From assembly GCF_003865405.1 (NCBI RefSeq), contig NZ_RQVQ01000019.1, positions 1-64,000 on the forward strand: 64,000 nucleotides of DNA, given 5' to 3'. Position numbers and translations under genes: made by a program. Source of the DNA: Paenimyroides tangerinum. GTDB lineage: Bacteria; Bacteroidota; Bacteroidia; Flavobacteriales; Flavobacteriaceae. The notes beneath the pieces are model-generated. The model saw only the letters and a program-made list of their open reading frames with translations, did not search any database and was not told where the DNA came from. The first letter of the stretch is position 1. Each line of letters begins with the position of its first letter. Positions 1 through 7,853 of the stretch are shown here, one piece after another.

Positions 1-67
1 CGTTGATTTTAAAACTTAAGGTGTAATGTCGTTGACTACGTTTTACATAATTGTTTGATTCTTTCAT
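1..67 (-). CDS. IS3-family transposase OrfA, N-terminal fragment (runs off window)
   Basis: The ATG is at 67 on the minus strand and 22 codons are visible, reading MKESNNYVKRSQRHYTLSF and then KIN. The pattern NYVKRSQR-Y-FK is what flavobacterial IS3-type OrfA proteins show just before their helix-turn-helix. OrfA binds the element ends and is normally joined to the DDE-domain OrfB by programmed frameshifting. The rest lies outside the window, so whether the element is intact is unknown. Confidence 0.6.
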   Translation of the reverse strand, partial: MKESNNYVKRSQRHYTLSFKIN

Positions 68-108
68 AACGACTCTTTTTTTTTGTATCGTTATTTCAGG
101 ACGGGACA
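1..108 (-). mobile_element. End of an IS3-family-like insertion sequence, cut by the window edge
   Basis: Read on the minus strand, the element starts at 108 with TGTCCCGTCCTG, consistent with the TG...CA ends of IS3-type elements, and the first orfA codons follow at 67. A short inverted pair (AACGA / TCGTT) lies in the leader between terminus and start codon. Only about 108 bp is in the window, so the length, other end and target duplication cannot be seen. The family call rests on the N-terminal peptide and the terminus shape. Confidence 0.6.
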
Positions 109-454
109 TAGAAATAAAAAAAGAAATCTCAATTTAATGAAATTTCTTCTTTTAGTCTCTCTAACAACATTGTTAATGCTCAAAATAATTTTCAAAAGTG
201 TTTTTTTTGGTTAACTTCTTTAAAAATACAATGCTTTTGTAGGTTAGAAAAACTTATTTATTATATATTTGTAAAAAGGCAATGTTTTTTATTTAAAATA
301 TCAAAAAATCATTACAAAACATCTTTATTTACTTGAACAAATATCCTGCCTTTTTGCTAAATTTGAAATACCCTATTTGTGGTATTTTTAGAAAAATTTT
401 CACTAACTCTAAGTAACTTATTTATTTTAAATAAATTCAGATAAAAAAAATAAA
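109..454. other. Intergenic region between IS end and PAS-LuxR gene
   Basis: No gene is seen. An inverted repeat AAGAAAT / ATTTCTT (121-127 and 142-148) may be a weak terminator or an IS-flank relic. A second inverted repeat, AAATACC / GGTATTT, lies at about 366-387, just downstream of the promoter-like site at 333-365. Confidence 0.4.
333..365 (+). promoter_or_regulatory. Bacteroidota-type promoter for PAS-LuxR gene
   Basis: TTG (333-335) and TAAATTTG (358-365) are separated by 22 bases, matching the -33/-7 consensus of the Bacteroidota primary sigma factor. The leader to the TTG start at 455 would be about 80 nt. In this AT-rich sequence chance matches are common. Confidence 0.4.
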
Positions 455-1159
455 TTGAAAGAAATAGATGTAAAAAAATGGGATAAATTAGTAAAATCCC
501 AAAAATCTCAATCAGAAATCGATAATCAAATCCAAATTCCTGAACAAATTCACAGTTATTTTTTTATTTTTGACTGTTTTCAAAACACTATTTTATTTAC
601 AAATTCTGCATTTGAGACAGTAACAGGATATAAATTTGATGAATTGAATTTGGAGTTTTTATTGAAAATTATTCATCCTGATGATTTAGATTATTTTTTA
701 GAATCCGAAGAAAGGTTTTTAAACTTCACTAACAAACTTTCTTTTAATGAACATTTTAAATATACGCATTCATATACCTACAGAATAAAAACAAAATCTG
801 GAGATTATATTAGAGTTTTTCAAGAATGTCAAGCTTTAGAAGTAAACAATAGTGGACATCTTACTAAAACATTGGTAAATCATAAGAAAATTGAATACAC
901 TGAAAACGTATCTGTAACAGATTTTAAAATTTATGACAAATCTCAAAATTCATATATCGATGCTGAAAATAGATATAATCTTACAAAACGTGAATTGGAA
1001 ATTCTAAATTTAATCAAAAATGGTATGAATAGTCAACAAATATCTGATGAACTTACAATCAGCAAGAATACAATTTTGACTCATCGAAAAAATATTTTGA
1101 ACAAAAGTAATAGCTCAAGTTTTATAGAATTAATTAAAAAATTGAGTTACGTTCATTAA
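455..1159 (+). CDS. PAS-domain LuxR-type transcriptional regulator
   Basis: Residues about 25-130 resemble a PAS_3 fold (TGYKFDEL, then HPDD, then YRIKTKSGDYIRV), a small-molecule or redox sensing module. Residues about 172-230 form a GerE/LuxR helix-turn-helix (LTKRELEILNLIKNGMN, then SKNTILTHRKNI). No kinase or receiver domain is present, so it probably senses a ligand directly and binds DNA. The start is TTG: there is no in-frame ATG before residue about 190 and the frame closes at 428-430. It stands alone and converges on the lipoprotein gene downstream with a 12-bp gap. The target genes are unknown. Confidence 0.75.
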   Translation: MKEIDVKKWDKLVKSQKSQSEIDNQIQIPEQIHSYFFIFDCFQNTILFTNSAFETVTGYKFDELNLEFLLKIIHPDDLDYFLESEERFLNFTNKLSFNEHFKYTHSYTYRIKTKSGDYIRVFQECQALEVNNSGHLTKTLVNHKKIEYTENVSVTDFKIYDKSQNSYIDAENRYNLTKRELEILNLIKNGMNSQQISDELTISKNTILTHRKNILNKSNSSSFIELIKKLSYVH

Positions 1160-1171
1160 AATAAATTCACA

Positions 1172-2548
1172 TTAATGATATACTACTTCATAAACAGTTA
1201 TAGTATTTCCTGAATTTGGTGTAGAGCTTTTTCCTTGTGAAGTTACAATTAATTGAGTTTCATCAGGAGAAAGCGACATTCCAACAGGAAAAGAAGCAAC
1301 ATCAATTTCGCTAATTTTTGTCATGGAATTGGCGTCAACGACTGAAATTTTACTTTCGTTATTCACACATGCAAAAATATATTTTCCATTTTTTGTGACG
1401 TCAATAGTTCTTACTCCAGGACCTAACTTAACTGATTTCCAATTTGAAAACTCATTAATTTTATTTTCATCAAAATCCTTAGAATTAATTTCATCTAAAT
1501 TTCCTTTTTGAACGACTCCAAATTTATTAGAACTTAAAATCAAATCGTTATTATTAATTAAAAGATGACGAATATTCAACGAAGATCCAGTAATTGTACC
1601 TTCCATTTCTTTAGTCGGAACATCTATTACTGCAATTCCATTTCCTCCCATTTTTGCAACAAATAGTTTTTTGCTATCTGGTGTAAATATCGTTCCTCTT
1701 AAACAATTTCCACATTCTGAATCTCGATTTACATTTGAATTGAAATCCATTTTCAAACGATAATCAACTACAATATGAGCAACATATTTAAAATCGAAAG
1801 GATTATTACTAGAAACATCAATTAATCCAACCGTATTATCTCCCCAATGTGTAACCGCAACAAATTTATTATCATTTGAACAAGCAATCATTTTAGGCAA
1901 TGGTCCAGAAGGAATTACTCGAACTATTTCGTCAGTTTTTGTATCGATAATAGCAATTGCGGAAGGAGATTCAGCTTTCGGATCAAAATCTCTTCGATAA
2001 TAAGTAACCCATAAATATTTACCGTCATGAGATAAACAACTTTCAACTGGTTTTCCTAAAAAATGATTATAATCTTCTTTTTTTTGTTTGAATTTATAGT
2101 CAAATACAGAATTTTCATTGTTTTTAAATAGATTATTATTTTTATGAGTGAATTCATGACGAATTTCTTTCAACTTTTCTAAGGTTTTAGAATCAAAAAC
2201 TATTGTTGTGTAACCTTCTAATGAGTTGACATAAATTTTTTTCCCATCTTTAGAATATGTTGCAGACTTTGGAGAATTTACTGCAGATTCATAAACTGAA
2301 AGTTCAGATTTAGGATTTTTTACTTTACTTTGAATTACTTTGATTAATCTTAATTCTTTGAATGAATCTCTTTTGATTTGAGCATTTTTATTCACCGCAG
2401 AATCTTGATTTGTAACATTAACAATATCAGGAATCTTCTTGACTCCATCAGAAAAACATGAAGAACAAATTGTGAAAACGCAGAATGCAAAAATGAATAT
2501 CATATTTCTTTTTTTTAATCTAAGTGTTGGTTTTGGTTTTAATTTCAT
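1172..2548 (-). CDS. YncE-like beta-propeller lipoprotein
   Basis: The N-terminus has basic residues, a hydrophobic stretch and a lipobox ending at CSSC (residues about 28-31). A second ATG at residue 16 (position 2503) would give a more usual signal peptide and may be the real start. The body has repeated blades of the YVTN/YncE type, for example YSKDGKKIYVNSLEGYTTI, FTPDSKKLFVAKMGGNGIAV and LSPDETQLIVTSQGKSS. Such propellers are usually periplasmic or surface-exposed binding proteins; no catalytic residues can be assigned. It is monocistronic, and a perfect 14-bp palindrome lies just upstream at 2575-2588. Confidence 0.7.
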   Translation of the reverse strand: MKLKPKPTLRLKKRNMIFIFAFCVFTICSSCFSDGVKKIPDIVNVTNQDSAVNKNAQIKRDSFKELRLIKVIQSKVKNPKSELSVYESAVNSPKSATYSKDGKKIYVNSLEGYTTIVFDSKTLEKLKEIRHEFTHKNNNLFKNNENSVFDYKFKQKKEDYNHFLGKPVESCLSHDGKYLWVTYYRRDFDPKAESPSAIAIIDTKTDEIVRVIPSGPLPKMIACSNDNKFVAVTHWGDNTVGLIDVSSNNPFDFKYVAHIVVDYRLKMDFNSNVNRDSECGNCLRGTIFTPDSKKLFVAKMGGNGIAVIDVPTKEMEGTITGSSLNIRHLLINNNDLILSSNKFGVVQKGNLDEINSKDFDENKINEFSNWKSVKLGPGVRTIDVTKNGKYIFACVNNESKISVVDANSMTKISEIDVASFPVGMSLSPDETQLIVTSQGKSSTPNSGNTITVYEVVYH

Positions 2549-2574
2549 GTAAACAATAATTAAAATAAATTGAA

Positions 2575-2588
2575 TTAAACGCGTTTAA
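2575..2588. promoter_or_regulatory. Perfect 14-bp palindrome upstream of propeller lipoprotein gene
   Basis: TTAAACGCGTTTAA is identical to its reverse complement and sits 27-40 bp upstream of the start at 2548, in promoter range. The GCGC core stands out in very AT-rich sequence. It is a plausible operator for a dimeric repressor; the binding protein is unknown. Confidence 0.35.
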
Positions 2589-3007
2589 AATCAATATCTT
2601 ATTTCGTTTTATAATATAAACTCGTTGCGCATTATAAAAAAATAAACATATTGCTAAAACTAGCAATCAAATACAATTATGAGCAAGTTACAAATTAAAT
2701 TTAAGAGAATTATGTAAAATATAAGAAATTGAAAATATGTATTTCAAAGCAATAAAACAAAATTATCTGATTTTGAACCAATTAACTTAATACGAATACT
2801 GTTAGAGGGTTGTGAAATTTCCGCTCAACAAGTAATAAAATATATAAAGAAACAGAGTTTGTACTTCACAAAACTTCCATTTTACGGGTAAAAATTAAAA
2901 GCACTTTGTTTATAAATAGTGTTTTAAAAGTTTTGATTTGTTGGCTACTTCGGTTCAATAATATCCCTTATTTAAAAAACACAAACGTCAGATTATATCT
3001 TACTTAA
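2589..3007. other. Gene-poor AT-rich stretch before transposase relic
   Basis: No intact gene is seen. A plus-strand open segment at 2733-2891 reads in part KTKLSDFEPINLIRILLE and looks protein-like, but it lacks a start codon and I do not recognise it. Just before 3008 another frame (SDYILLK, about 2990-3010) may belong to the frameshifted transposase that follows. Confidence 0.35.
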
Positions 3008-3312
3008 AAACAAAAATATTTTTCTCATATTATTCAGCTCGAATTTTTTAATGGAGTAAATATACAAATGAAAACTCCAAAATATAAAAATCAGAAAGAT
3101 ATCAAACCGTAGTTTTATCCATTCAAAAAATAAATAAAAAGAATTGAAACTTTGTTTGATCAACTTTGTGATCAGTTTTTGATAAGAAGAAAATATACCA
3201 AAACTTTTCAGGGATTTAAAACAAGAATTTTGACTAAAATTACAGTTCTTACATCTATTCAATTTATTGATGAATTTGTCTTTTATAGAAATATAAACAA
3301 TCTAAAAAATTA
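3008..3312 (+). pseudogene. Decayed C-terminus of an IS982-family transposase
   Basis: The plus strand reads through IQLEFFNGVNIQ, KTPKYKNQKDIKP, a TAG stop, FYPFKK, a TAA stop, and then IKRIETLFDQLCDQFLIRR, KYTKTFQGFKTRILTKIT and FYRNINNLKN with a TAA stop. The RIETLF-QLCDQF-IRR-Y-K-F-GFKTRI-KIT pattern is the conserved C-terminal part of IS982-type DDE transposases. Two in-frame stops, an upstream frame break and the absence of the N-terminal two thirds make it a clear pseudogene. A minus-strand ORF over the same bases (2993-3262) is its antisense shadow. Confidence 0.8.
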
Positions 3313-3597
3313 ATCTGGTTGGATAACACAATATTGATAACTTTTATTTCTATCAAAAAAAATTGTGAGAAATCAATATTTCTTTTGCCTGTTGTGTAAT
3401 TCAAAACGACAATGGTGATAATTAATCATATCAACAATACTTATTAGTTTTTAAAAATTTTAAATTACCAAAAATAATTTAACATAATTATCAAATCAAA
3501 AATATAATCTTAAAATATTATTTTTTTAATAATAAATATTTAAATGTATTTGTATTTTTTATAAATTAGCTAAACCAACTTATAAAATCATATTCGA
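3313..3597. other. AT-rich region between IS relic and YARHG gene
   Basis: No gene or convincing IS terminal repeat is recognised. The last 150 bases are extremely AT-rich and probably contain the promoter of the gene at 3598, but no good TTG/TAnnTTTG pair is seen. Confidence 0.3.
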
Positions 3598-3930
3598 ATG
3601 AAAAAAATATTCATCTTATTAGTGTTATTTATCATAACTCCTCTTGTTACGCATTCTCAAGTTCATGCGCAAAAACCAAACAAACAATCTCAATATCTAC
3701 CAGGTTTATACCCAGAAGCATCAAAACGAATTTTGAAAGCAAATGACTTGAAAGGATTAAATAGTTTTGATCTTAAAGTGATGCGGAATGAAATTTATGC
3801 TCGTCATGGGTATATTTTTAAAACTCAAGAAATGAAAGATTATTTTAACGAACAAGATTGGTATAATGGTAAATATAAAAATGTTGATAAATTTTTAACT
3901 GAAACTGAAAGAAAAACATTGAATTTATAA
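3598..3930 (+). CDS. Exported YARHG-domain protein
   Basis: This 110-residue protein starts with a Sec signal (MKKIFILLVLFIITPLV, cleavage near AQ at residues 24-25). Residues about 55-105 form a YARHG domain, with the family's name motif intact (NEIYARHGYIF) followed by DYF, W and a C-terminal LT-ER-N-L pattern. YARHG is a small, presumably extracellular domain found in cell-wall or surface proteins; no biochemical role is established. It lies 10 bp upstream of an exported amidase, so the pair is probably co-transcribed and acts in the envelope. Confidence 0.75.
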   Translation: MKKIFILLVLFIITPLVTHSQVHAQKPNKQSQYLPGLYPEASKRILKANDLKGLNSFDLKVMRNEIYARHGYIFKTQEMKDYFNEQDWYNGKYKNVDKFLTETERKTLNL

Positions 3931-3940
3931 AAAAGTTTGA

Positions 3941-4603
3941 ATGAAAAATCTAATACTAATGTTATGTTTTATTGGATTTTCAAGTTCTTTACATGCTCAA
4001 AAAAATGAAGCCTTTGAAATAATTACAAAACCTATAACTTATGATTCAGAACGAAAACAACTTAGTTTGGAATACTTGAAAAATCATCATGGTTTGATAC
4101 AAAAAGAACCAACGATTATTCCAAAAATCATTGTTTTACATTATACTGCTGGTGGAACTTTGAGTAGTAATTTTAATTATTTTAACAATACTTATATTGA
4201 AAATTCAAGAACATTTAATAAAAAACAAAGTAAATTAAATGTATCATCTCATTATTTGGTTGATAGAGATGGAACTATTTATCAAATAATTCCTGATACA
4301 TTATTTGCAAGACATACCATCGATTTAAATTATTGTGCCATTGGTGTCGAAAATATTGGAAGTAAAAAACAACCATTAACTAAAAAACAAGTAGAAGCTA
4401 ATGCTTTTTTAATTCGAAAACTTACTAAAGAATATAATATTGAATATGTTATTGGACATAGTGAATATGGTAAATTTAGAAAAACAAAATTATGGAAAGA
4501 ATTAGATTCGAAATATTTCACAGGAAAAGAAGATCCTGGTGAAAATTTTATGATTAAAGTACGTGAATTAATTTCTGATTTAAATCTTAAGAAAGAACTT
4601 TAA
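3941..4603 (+). CDS. Exported N-acetylmuramoyl-L-alanine amidase (amidase_2 type)
   Basis: It has a signal peptide (residues 1-19, ending HAQ) and then an AmpD/T7-lysozyme-like amidase_2 domain. The family hallmarks are visible: IIVLHYTAGG with the first zinc His, SSHYLVDRDGTIYQ, ARHTIDLNYCAIGVE, the second His in VIGHSEYG, and a third ligand position near EDPG. It should cleave the amide bond between muramic acid and the stem peptide in the periplasm, for recycling or remodelling. It sits between the YARHG gene (10 bp) and a 77-aa gene (17 bp), probably one operon ending at the hairpin at 4868. Confidence 0.85.
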   Translation: MKNLILMLCFIGFSSSLHAQKNEAFEIITKPITYDSERKQLSLEYLKNHHGLIQKEPTIIPKIIVLHYTAGGTLSSNFNYFNNTYIENSRTFNKKQSKLNVSSHYLVDRDGTIYQIIPDTLFARHTIDLNYCAIGVENIGSKKQPLTKKQVEANAFLIRKLTKEYNIEYVIGHSEYGKFRKTKLWKELDSKYFTGKEDPGENFMIKVRELISDLNLKKEL

Positions 4604-4620
4604 CCAAATACTTATAAATT

Positions 4621-4854
4621 ATGACTGATCAAGAATTATTTAAAACCTTAAAAAAATATGTTAGACAAGAAGAACATTTTTCAACTAATATCTTAGAAGT
4701 TTTAAAAACATACAAAAATGCAGGAGGAAAAAGAAAAACAGCCGAAAAATTTATACATAAATTATCAGCTGCATATCAAGACGACGAAACAATAAACCAA
4801 AGAACTCTTAAAATTAGAGAAATAGTTACAGATTGGAAAAAAACAAAAATGTAA
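4621..4854 (+). CDS. Small charged protein of unknown function
   Basis: I do not recognise a family. The 77 residues are strongly charged and predicted helical (for example LFKTLKKYVRQEEHFSTNIL and KRKTAEKFIHKLSAAYQDD), with no signal peptide or membrane segment, so the protein is probably cytosolic. It starts 17 bp after the amidase stop and is followed 13 bp later by a strong terminator, which supports it as the last gene of the YARHG-amidase unit. Confidence 0.55.
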   Translation: MTDQELFKTLKKYVRQEEHFSTNILEVLKTYKNAGGKRKTAEKFIHKLSAAYQDDETINQRTLKIREIVTDWKKTKM

Positions 4855-4867
4855 ATAAAAAAACAAT

Positions 4868-4913
4868 ACCGTTTTCAATAGTATAATTAACTTACTTTTG
4901 AAAACGGTTTTTT
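4868..4913 (+). terminator. Rho-independent terminator after amidase cluster
   Basis: ACCGTTTTCAA pairs with TTGAAAACGGT, and the hairpin is followed by a T-run. It ends the 3598-4854 unit. Confidence 0.8.
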
Positions 4914-5215
4914 AAAACACTTAAATTCATTAAAATATAAAATTTAAAAAATCTTAACTTTCATTTTTTTAATCGAAAATATCAATTGTAAAGAATCCTC
5001 CGATAAATATTGAAAAAGAAAATTTAATTGTTAATAATGATCAATTTTAAAAAACATTTTAAAATTAAAGCTTCTCTATTATTAGATTTTTGCAAAAAAA
5101 ATAATTTATTAAGACAGAATCCTTTATTCTAATACATATAAGCATTCATTCTGGAAAACTGAAATATTCACTTTAAGTATAACATAATAATTATAAATGA
5201 TTTCTAGATTTTAAT
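4914..5215. other. Intergenic, no gene seen
   Basis: About 300 AT-rich bases between the terminator and the 3' end of the minus-strand AlgX-like gene. I see no ORF, RNA or clear repeat. Confidence 0.4.
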
Positions 5216-6259
5216 CTATTTGGTTTCTAAAATTATCTGTTCAGCGACAGCTTTTGAGCCTGAAAATCCCCAATGTGTATCGTCATAAAAATAAAAATCT
5301 TTTTTTCCGTTTTTAATAAACTCATTAATACTTTTAATAGGATTTACATAAATGTATTTTTTAGGCGTATTTTCTATTTCTTCTAAAATTACTGATTTTT
5401 CAATTGGAGTCTTAGCAACTATCTGATCATAATAAGCGGTAAATTTATTAGGTGCTGGTAAAAAAACTAATTTTACATTTTGCTTTTCTAATTCAATTTG
5501 AAGTTCATTTAAAGCATTTTTTAAATTTTGTATATTATTCGGCCAATTCAAATCTGGAATTAAATCAACATCTTCAAAATAACAAAAAACTTCATTTTTA
5601 TCAACTGAAAACATTTTTTCAGAACTATCGAAACGATAAACTTGTCCAAAATCTTCAGCTCCATTAAAATATCTAAACGTATTGTACGGCAAGGTAAAAA
5701 TTGATTTATTCGGAAATTCTTTATCTGTTAGTTGAAAATGATAATCTGTTCTTGATTCAGAAATCGGTAATTCAATTTTAGTTTTCGTAAATTCTAAATT
5801 CTTATCGACATTATTTCCTCTATATGCTAGATAACGTTCAACACTTTCAACAATAACAAATTCGATTTTATTATTTTTGAAAAAATCTGTTTTTGTTAGT
5901 GAATAAAGTGTTTGAAAAGGATTATCATTAATCAAAAGATTTATGTTTAACGAACTAACCTGTCCATCACTTAAATATCCTAAGAAATTTTTATATCCGT
6001 TTTTATCATTGGTAAATGAATCTCCTACTAAAAAATATTTAATTGTTTTCCCTTTTACGTTTATATCATCAATAACTTCAAAATGAGTTTGATTAGCAAT
6101 TTCATTATTTAAATTTTCTCGATAAGATGGAAATCTTTCAAACATCTGTCCAACACGAACCAAATCACCATTTTGCGTATTATATAAAAAAAGTGCAACT
6201 AATTGTAAAACTATAAATGGAGACAAAAACAAAGTTGTTTTAAATATAAATTTTTTCAT
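5216..6259 (-). CDS. AlgX/DHHW-like SGNH-fold protein, partner of MBOAT acyltransferase
   Basis: The N-terminus is a single hydrophobic segment (residues about 6-27), so the protein is membrane-anchored or secreted. The SGNH pieces are visible: a GDSFTND block with Ser81 as likely nucleophile, and a C-terminal YDDTHWGFSGS block (about 323-333) with the Asp-x-x-His pair. This matches the AlgJ/AlgX/DHHW family, which transfers acetyl groups to extracellular polysaccharides. It starts 10 bp after the MBOAT gene on the same strand, and the pairing is the classic two-protein O-acetylation machine. The acceptor polymer is unknown, as no polysaccharide synthesis genes are adjacent. Confidence 0.75.
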   Translation of the reverse strand: MKKFIFKTTLFLSPFIVLQLVALFLYNTQNGDLVRVGQMFERFPSYRENLNNEIANQTHFEVIDDINVKGKTIKYFLVGDSFTNDKNGYKNFLGYLSDGQVSSLNINLLINDNPFQTLYSLTKTDFFKNNKIEFVIVESVERYLAYRGNNVDKNLEFTKTKIELPISESRTDYHFQLTDKEFPNKSIFTLPYNTFRYFNGAEDFGQVYRFDSSEKMFSVDKNEVFCYFEDVDLIPDLNWPNNIQNLKNALNELQIELEKQNVKLVFLPAPNKFTAYYDQIVAKTPIEKSVILEEIENTPKKYIYVNPIKSINEFIKNGKKDFYFYDDTHWGFSGSKAVAEQIILETK

Positions 6260-6269
6260 TTGTTTTTAA

Positions 6270-7703
6270 TTAAAATTGGAAATAAATAAATTGCTGTTTA
6301 TCAGTTCCGAACCAAAAAACTAGAAAAATAATCAAATAAAAAAAGCTATAACGCAACAATTTGTTATTTAAAAAGAATTTGTCAATTGCATAATCTTGTT
6401 CTCTACCAAACCATTCAACTACCATAAAAAATAAAATCAAAACACTTATGATTTTAAAATCAAATTCTGGAATTAAGAAAAAACTTTTATTAAATATTCC
6501 TTTAATATAATCTATCGCGTGTGACAAATTTTCTGACCTGAAAAAAATCCAAGCAAAAACAGTTAAAGTAAAAGTTATTATCAACTGAAAAATTTCTTTT
6601 AATGTAGGAAAAATCTTTCCTTGAGCAACAACATCCAAATAATGTCTGTTTGTTCCAGAAATCATAGCTGGCATCATAAAAACAGCGTTTAAAGCTCCCC
6701 AAACAATAAAAGTCCAATTGGCACCATGCCAAAATCCGCTAACAATAAAGATAATAAATGTATTCCGAACTTTCATCCAAGTTCCTCCTCTACTTCCACC
6801 TAACGGAATGTATAAATAATCTCTAAACCAGGAAGATAATGAAATGTGCCAACGTCTCCAAAATTCAGAAATATCACGAGAAAAATAAGGGAAATTAAAG
6901 TTTTTTAATAAATTAATTCCAAACAATTTCGATGTTCCAATTGCAATATCCGAATAGCCAGAAAAATCTCCATAAATCTGAAAAGCAAACAAAACGGCAC
7001 CAAGAAATAAAGTACTTCCATTTTGTTCAGCCGAATTGTTAAAAATTTGATTTACAAAAAAAGCACAATTATCAGCAATAACAACTTTTTTGAAAAACCC
7101 CCAAAGAATTTGTTTCAAACCAGCTACTGATTGTTCTCGATTAAAAAAGCGAGGTTTCTTAATTTGAGGTAGTAAATGTGTTGCCCGTTCAATTGGACCA
7201 GCAACTAATAATGGAAAATAACTGACAAAAAGGGAATATTCAATAAAATTTCGTTCTGAAGAAATTCGACGATAATAAATATCAATTACATAAGACAAAC
7301 CGTGAAATGTATAAAACGAAATTCCGACTGGTAAGATAATTTGTAAAGAAGAAATGTGAGCTTGAAATCCTAAAGATTCTATCAATGCAACAAAATTTTC
7401 AATGAAGAAATTGTAGTATTTAAAAAATCCTAAAAATCCCAAATTGATTCCAACACAGAGAAAAAGCCAGAGTTTTCTTTTAATTTGATTTTGTTCTTTA
7501 TCGATTTGAATTCCAGAAAAATAATCTAGAAATGTTGAAAACATCAATAAAAATAAAAAACGCCAATCCCAACAAGCATAAAAAATATAACTCGAAACAA
7601 GCAATAAAATATTTTGTAAACCTAGTTTTTTGTTTGTAAAACACCAATAAAGAAGATAAACTATTGGTAGAAAAAACATAAATTCAAGGGAATTGAAAAG
7701 CAT
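6270..7703 (-). CDS. MBOAT family membrane-bound O-acyltransferase (AlgI-like)
   Basis: This 477-residue protein with about ten hydrophobic segments shows the MBOAT/AlgI signatures: FSRDISEFWRRWHISLSSWF with His286, DYLYIPLGGSRGG, and VSGFWHGANWTFIVWGALNA with the conserved catalytic His326. It is expected to move acetyl groups from a cytosolic donor across the inner membrane to the SGNH partner encoded directly downstream. The length fits AlgI/DltB-type proteins. It is transcribed divergently from sbcD. Confidence 0.9.
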   Translation of the reverse strand: MLFNSLEFMFFLPIVYLLYWCFTNKKLGLQNILLLVSSYIFYACWDWRFLFLLMFSTFLDYFSGIQIDKEQNQIKRKLWLFLCVGINLGFLGFFKYYNFFIENFVALIESLGFQAHISSLQIILPVGISFYTFHGLSYVIDIYYRRISSERNFIEYSLFVSYFPLLVAGPIERATHLLPQIKKPRFFNREQSVAGLKQILWGFFKKVVIADNCAFFVNQIFNNSAEQNGSTLFLGAVLFAFQIYGDFSGYSDIAIGTSKLFGINLLKNFNFPYFSRDISEFWRRWHISLSSWFRDYLYIPLGGSRGGTWMKVRNTFIIFIVSGFWHGANWTFIVWGALNAVFMMPAMISGTNRHYLDVVAQGKIFPTLKEIFQLIITFTLTVFAWIFFRSENLSHAIDYIKGIFNKSFFLIPEFDFKIISVLILFFMVVEWFGREQDYAIDKFFLNNKLLRYSFFYLIIFLVFWFGTDKQQFIYFQF

Positions 7704-7853
7704 ATTTTGTATTTAAAATCTAATTTCAAATGTAACAAAATTAAAATAAGAATATTTCTAAACTATATAAGAAATTAACTTAAAACAAAATCTTTCAATG
7801 TCACAACTTGTCGCTAATTAATTTAAATTTGCTTAGCTTAAAAAACAAAGTTG

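Noticed and set aside
2993..3262. Minus-strand ORF of 89 codons
   Set aside because: It is antisense to the IS982-type transposase relic, has low-complexity composition and no family resemblance.
5452..5667. Plus-strand ORF opposite the AlgX-like gene
   Set aside because: It is an antisense shadow of a gene with clear SGNH motifs.
7851..7853. TTG as sbcD start
   Set aside because: The next codon is ATG and gives the standard SbcD N-terminus.
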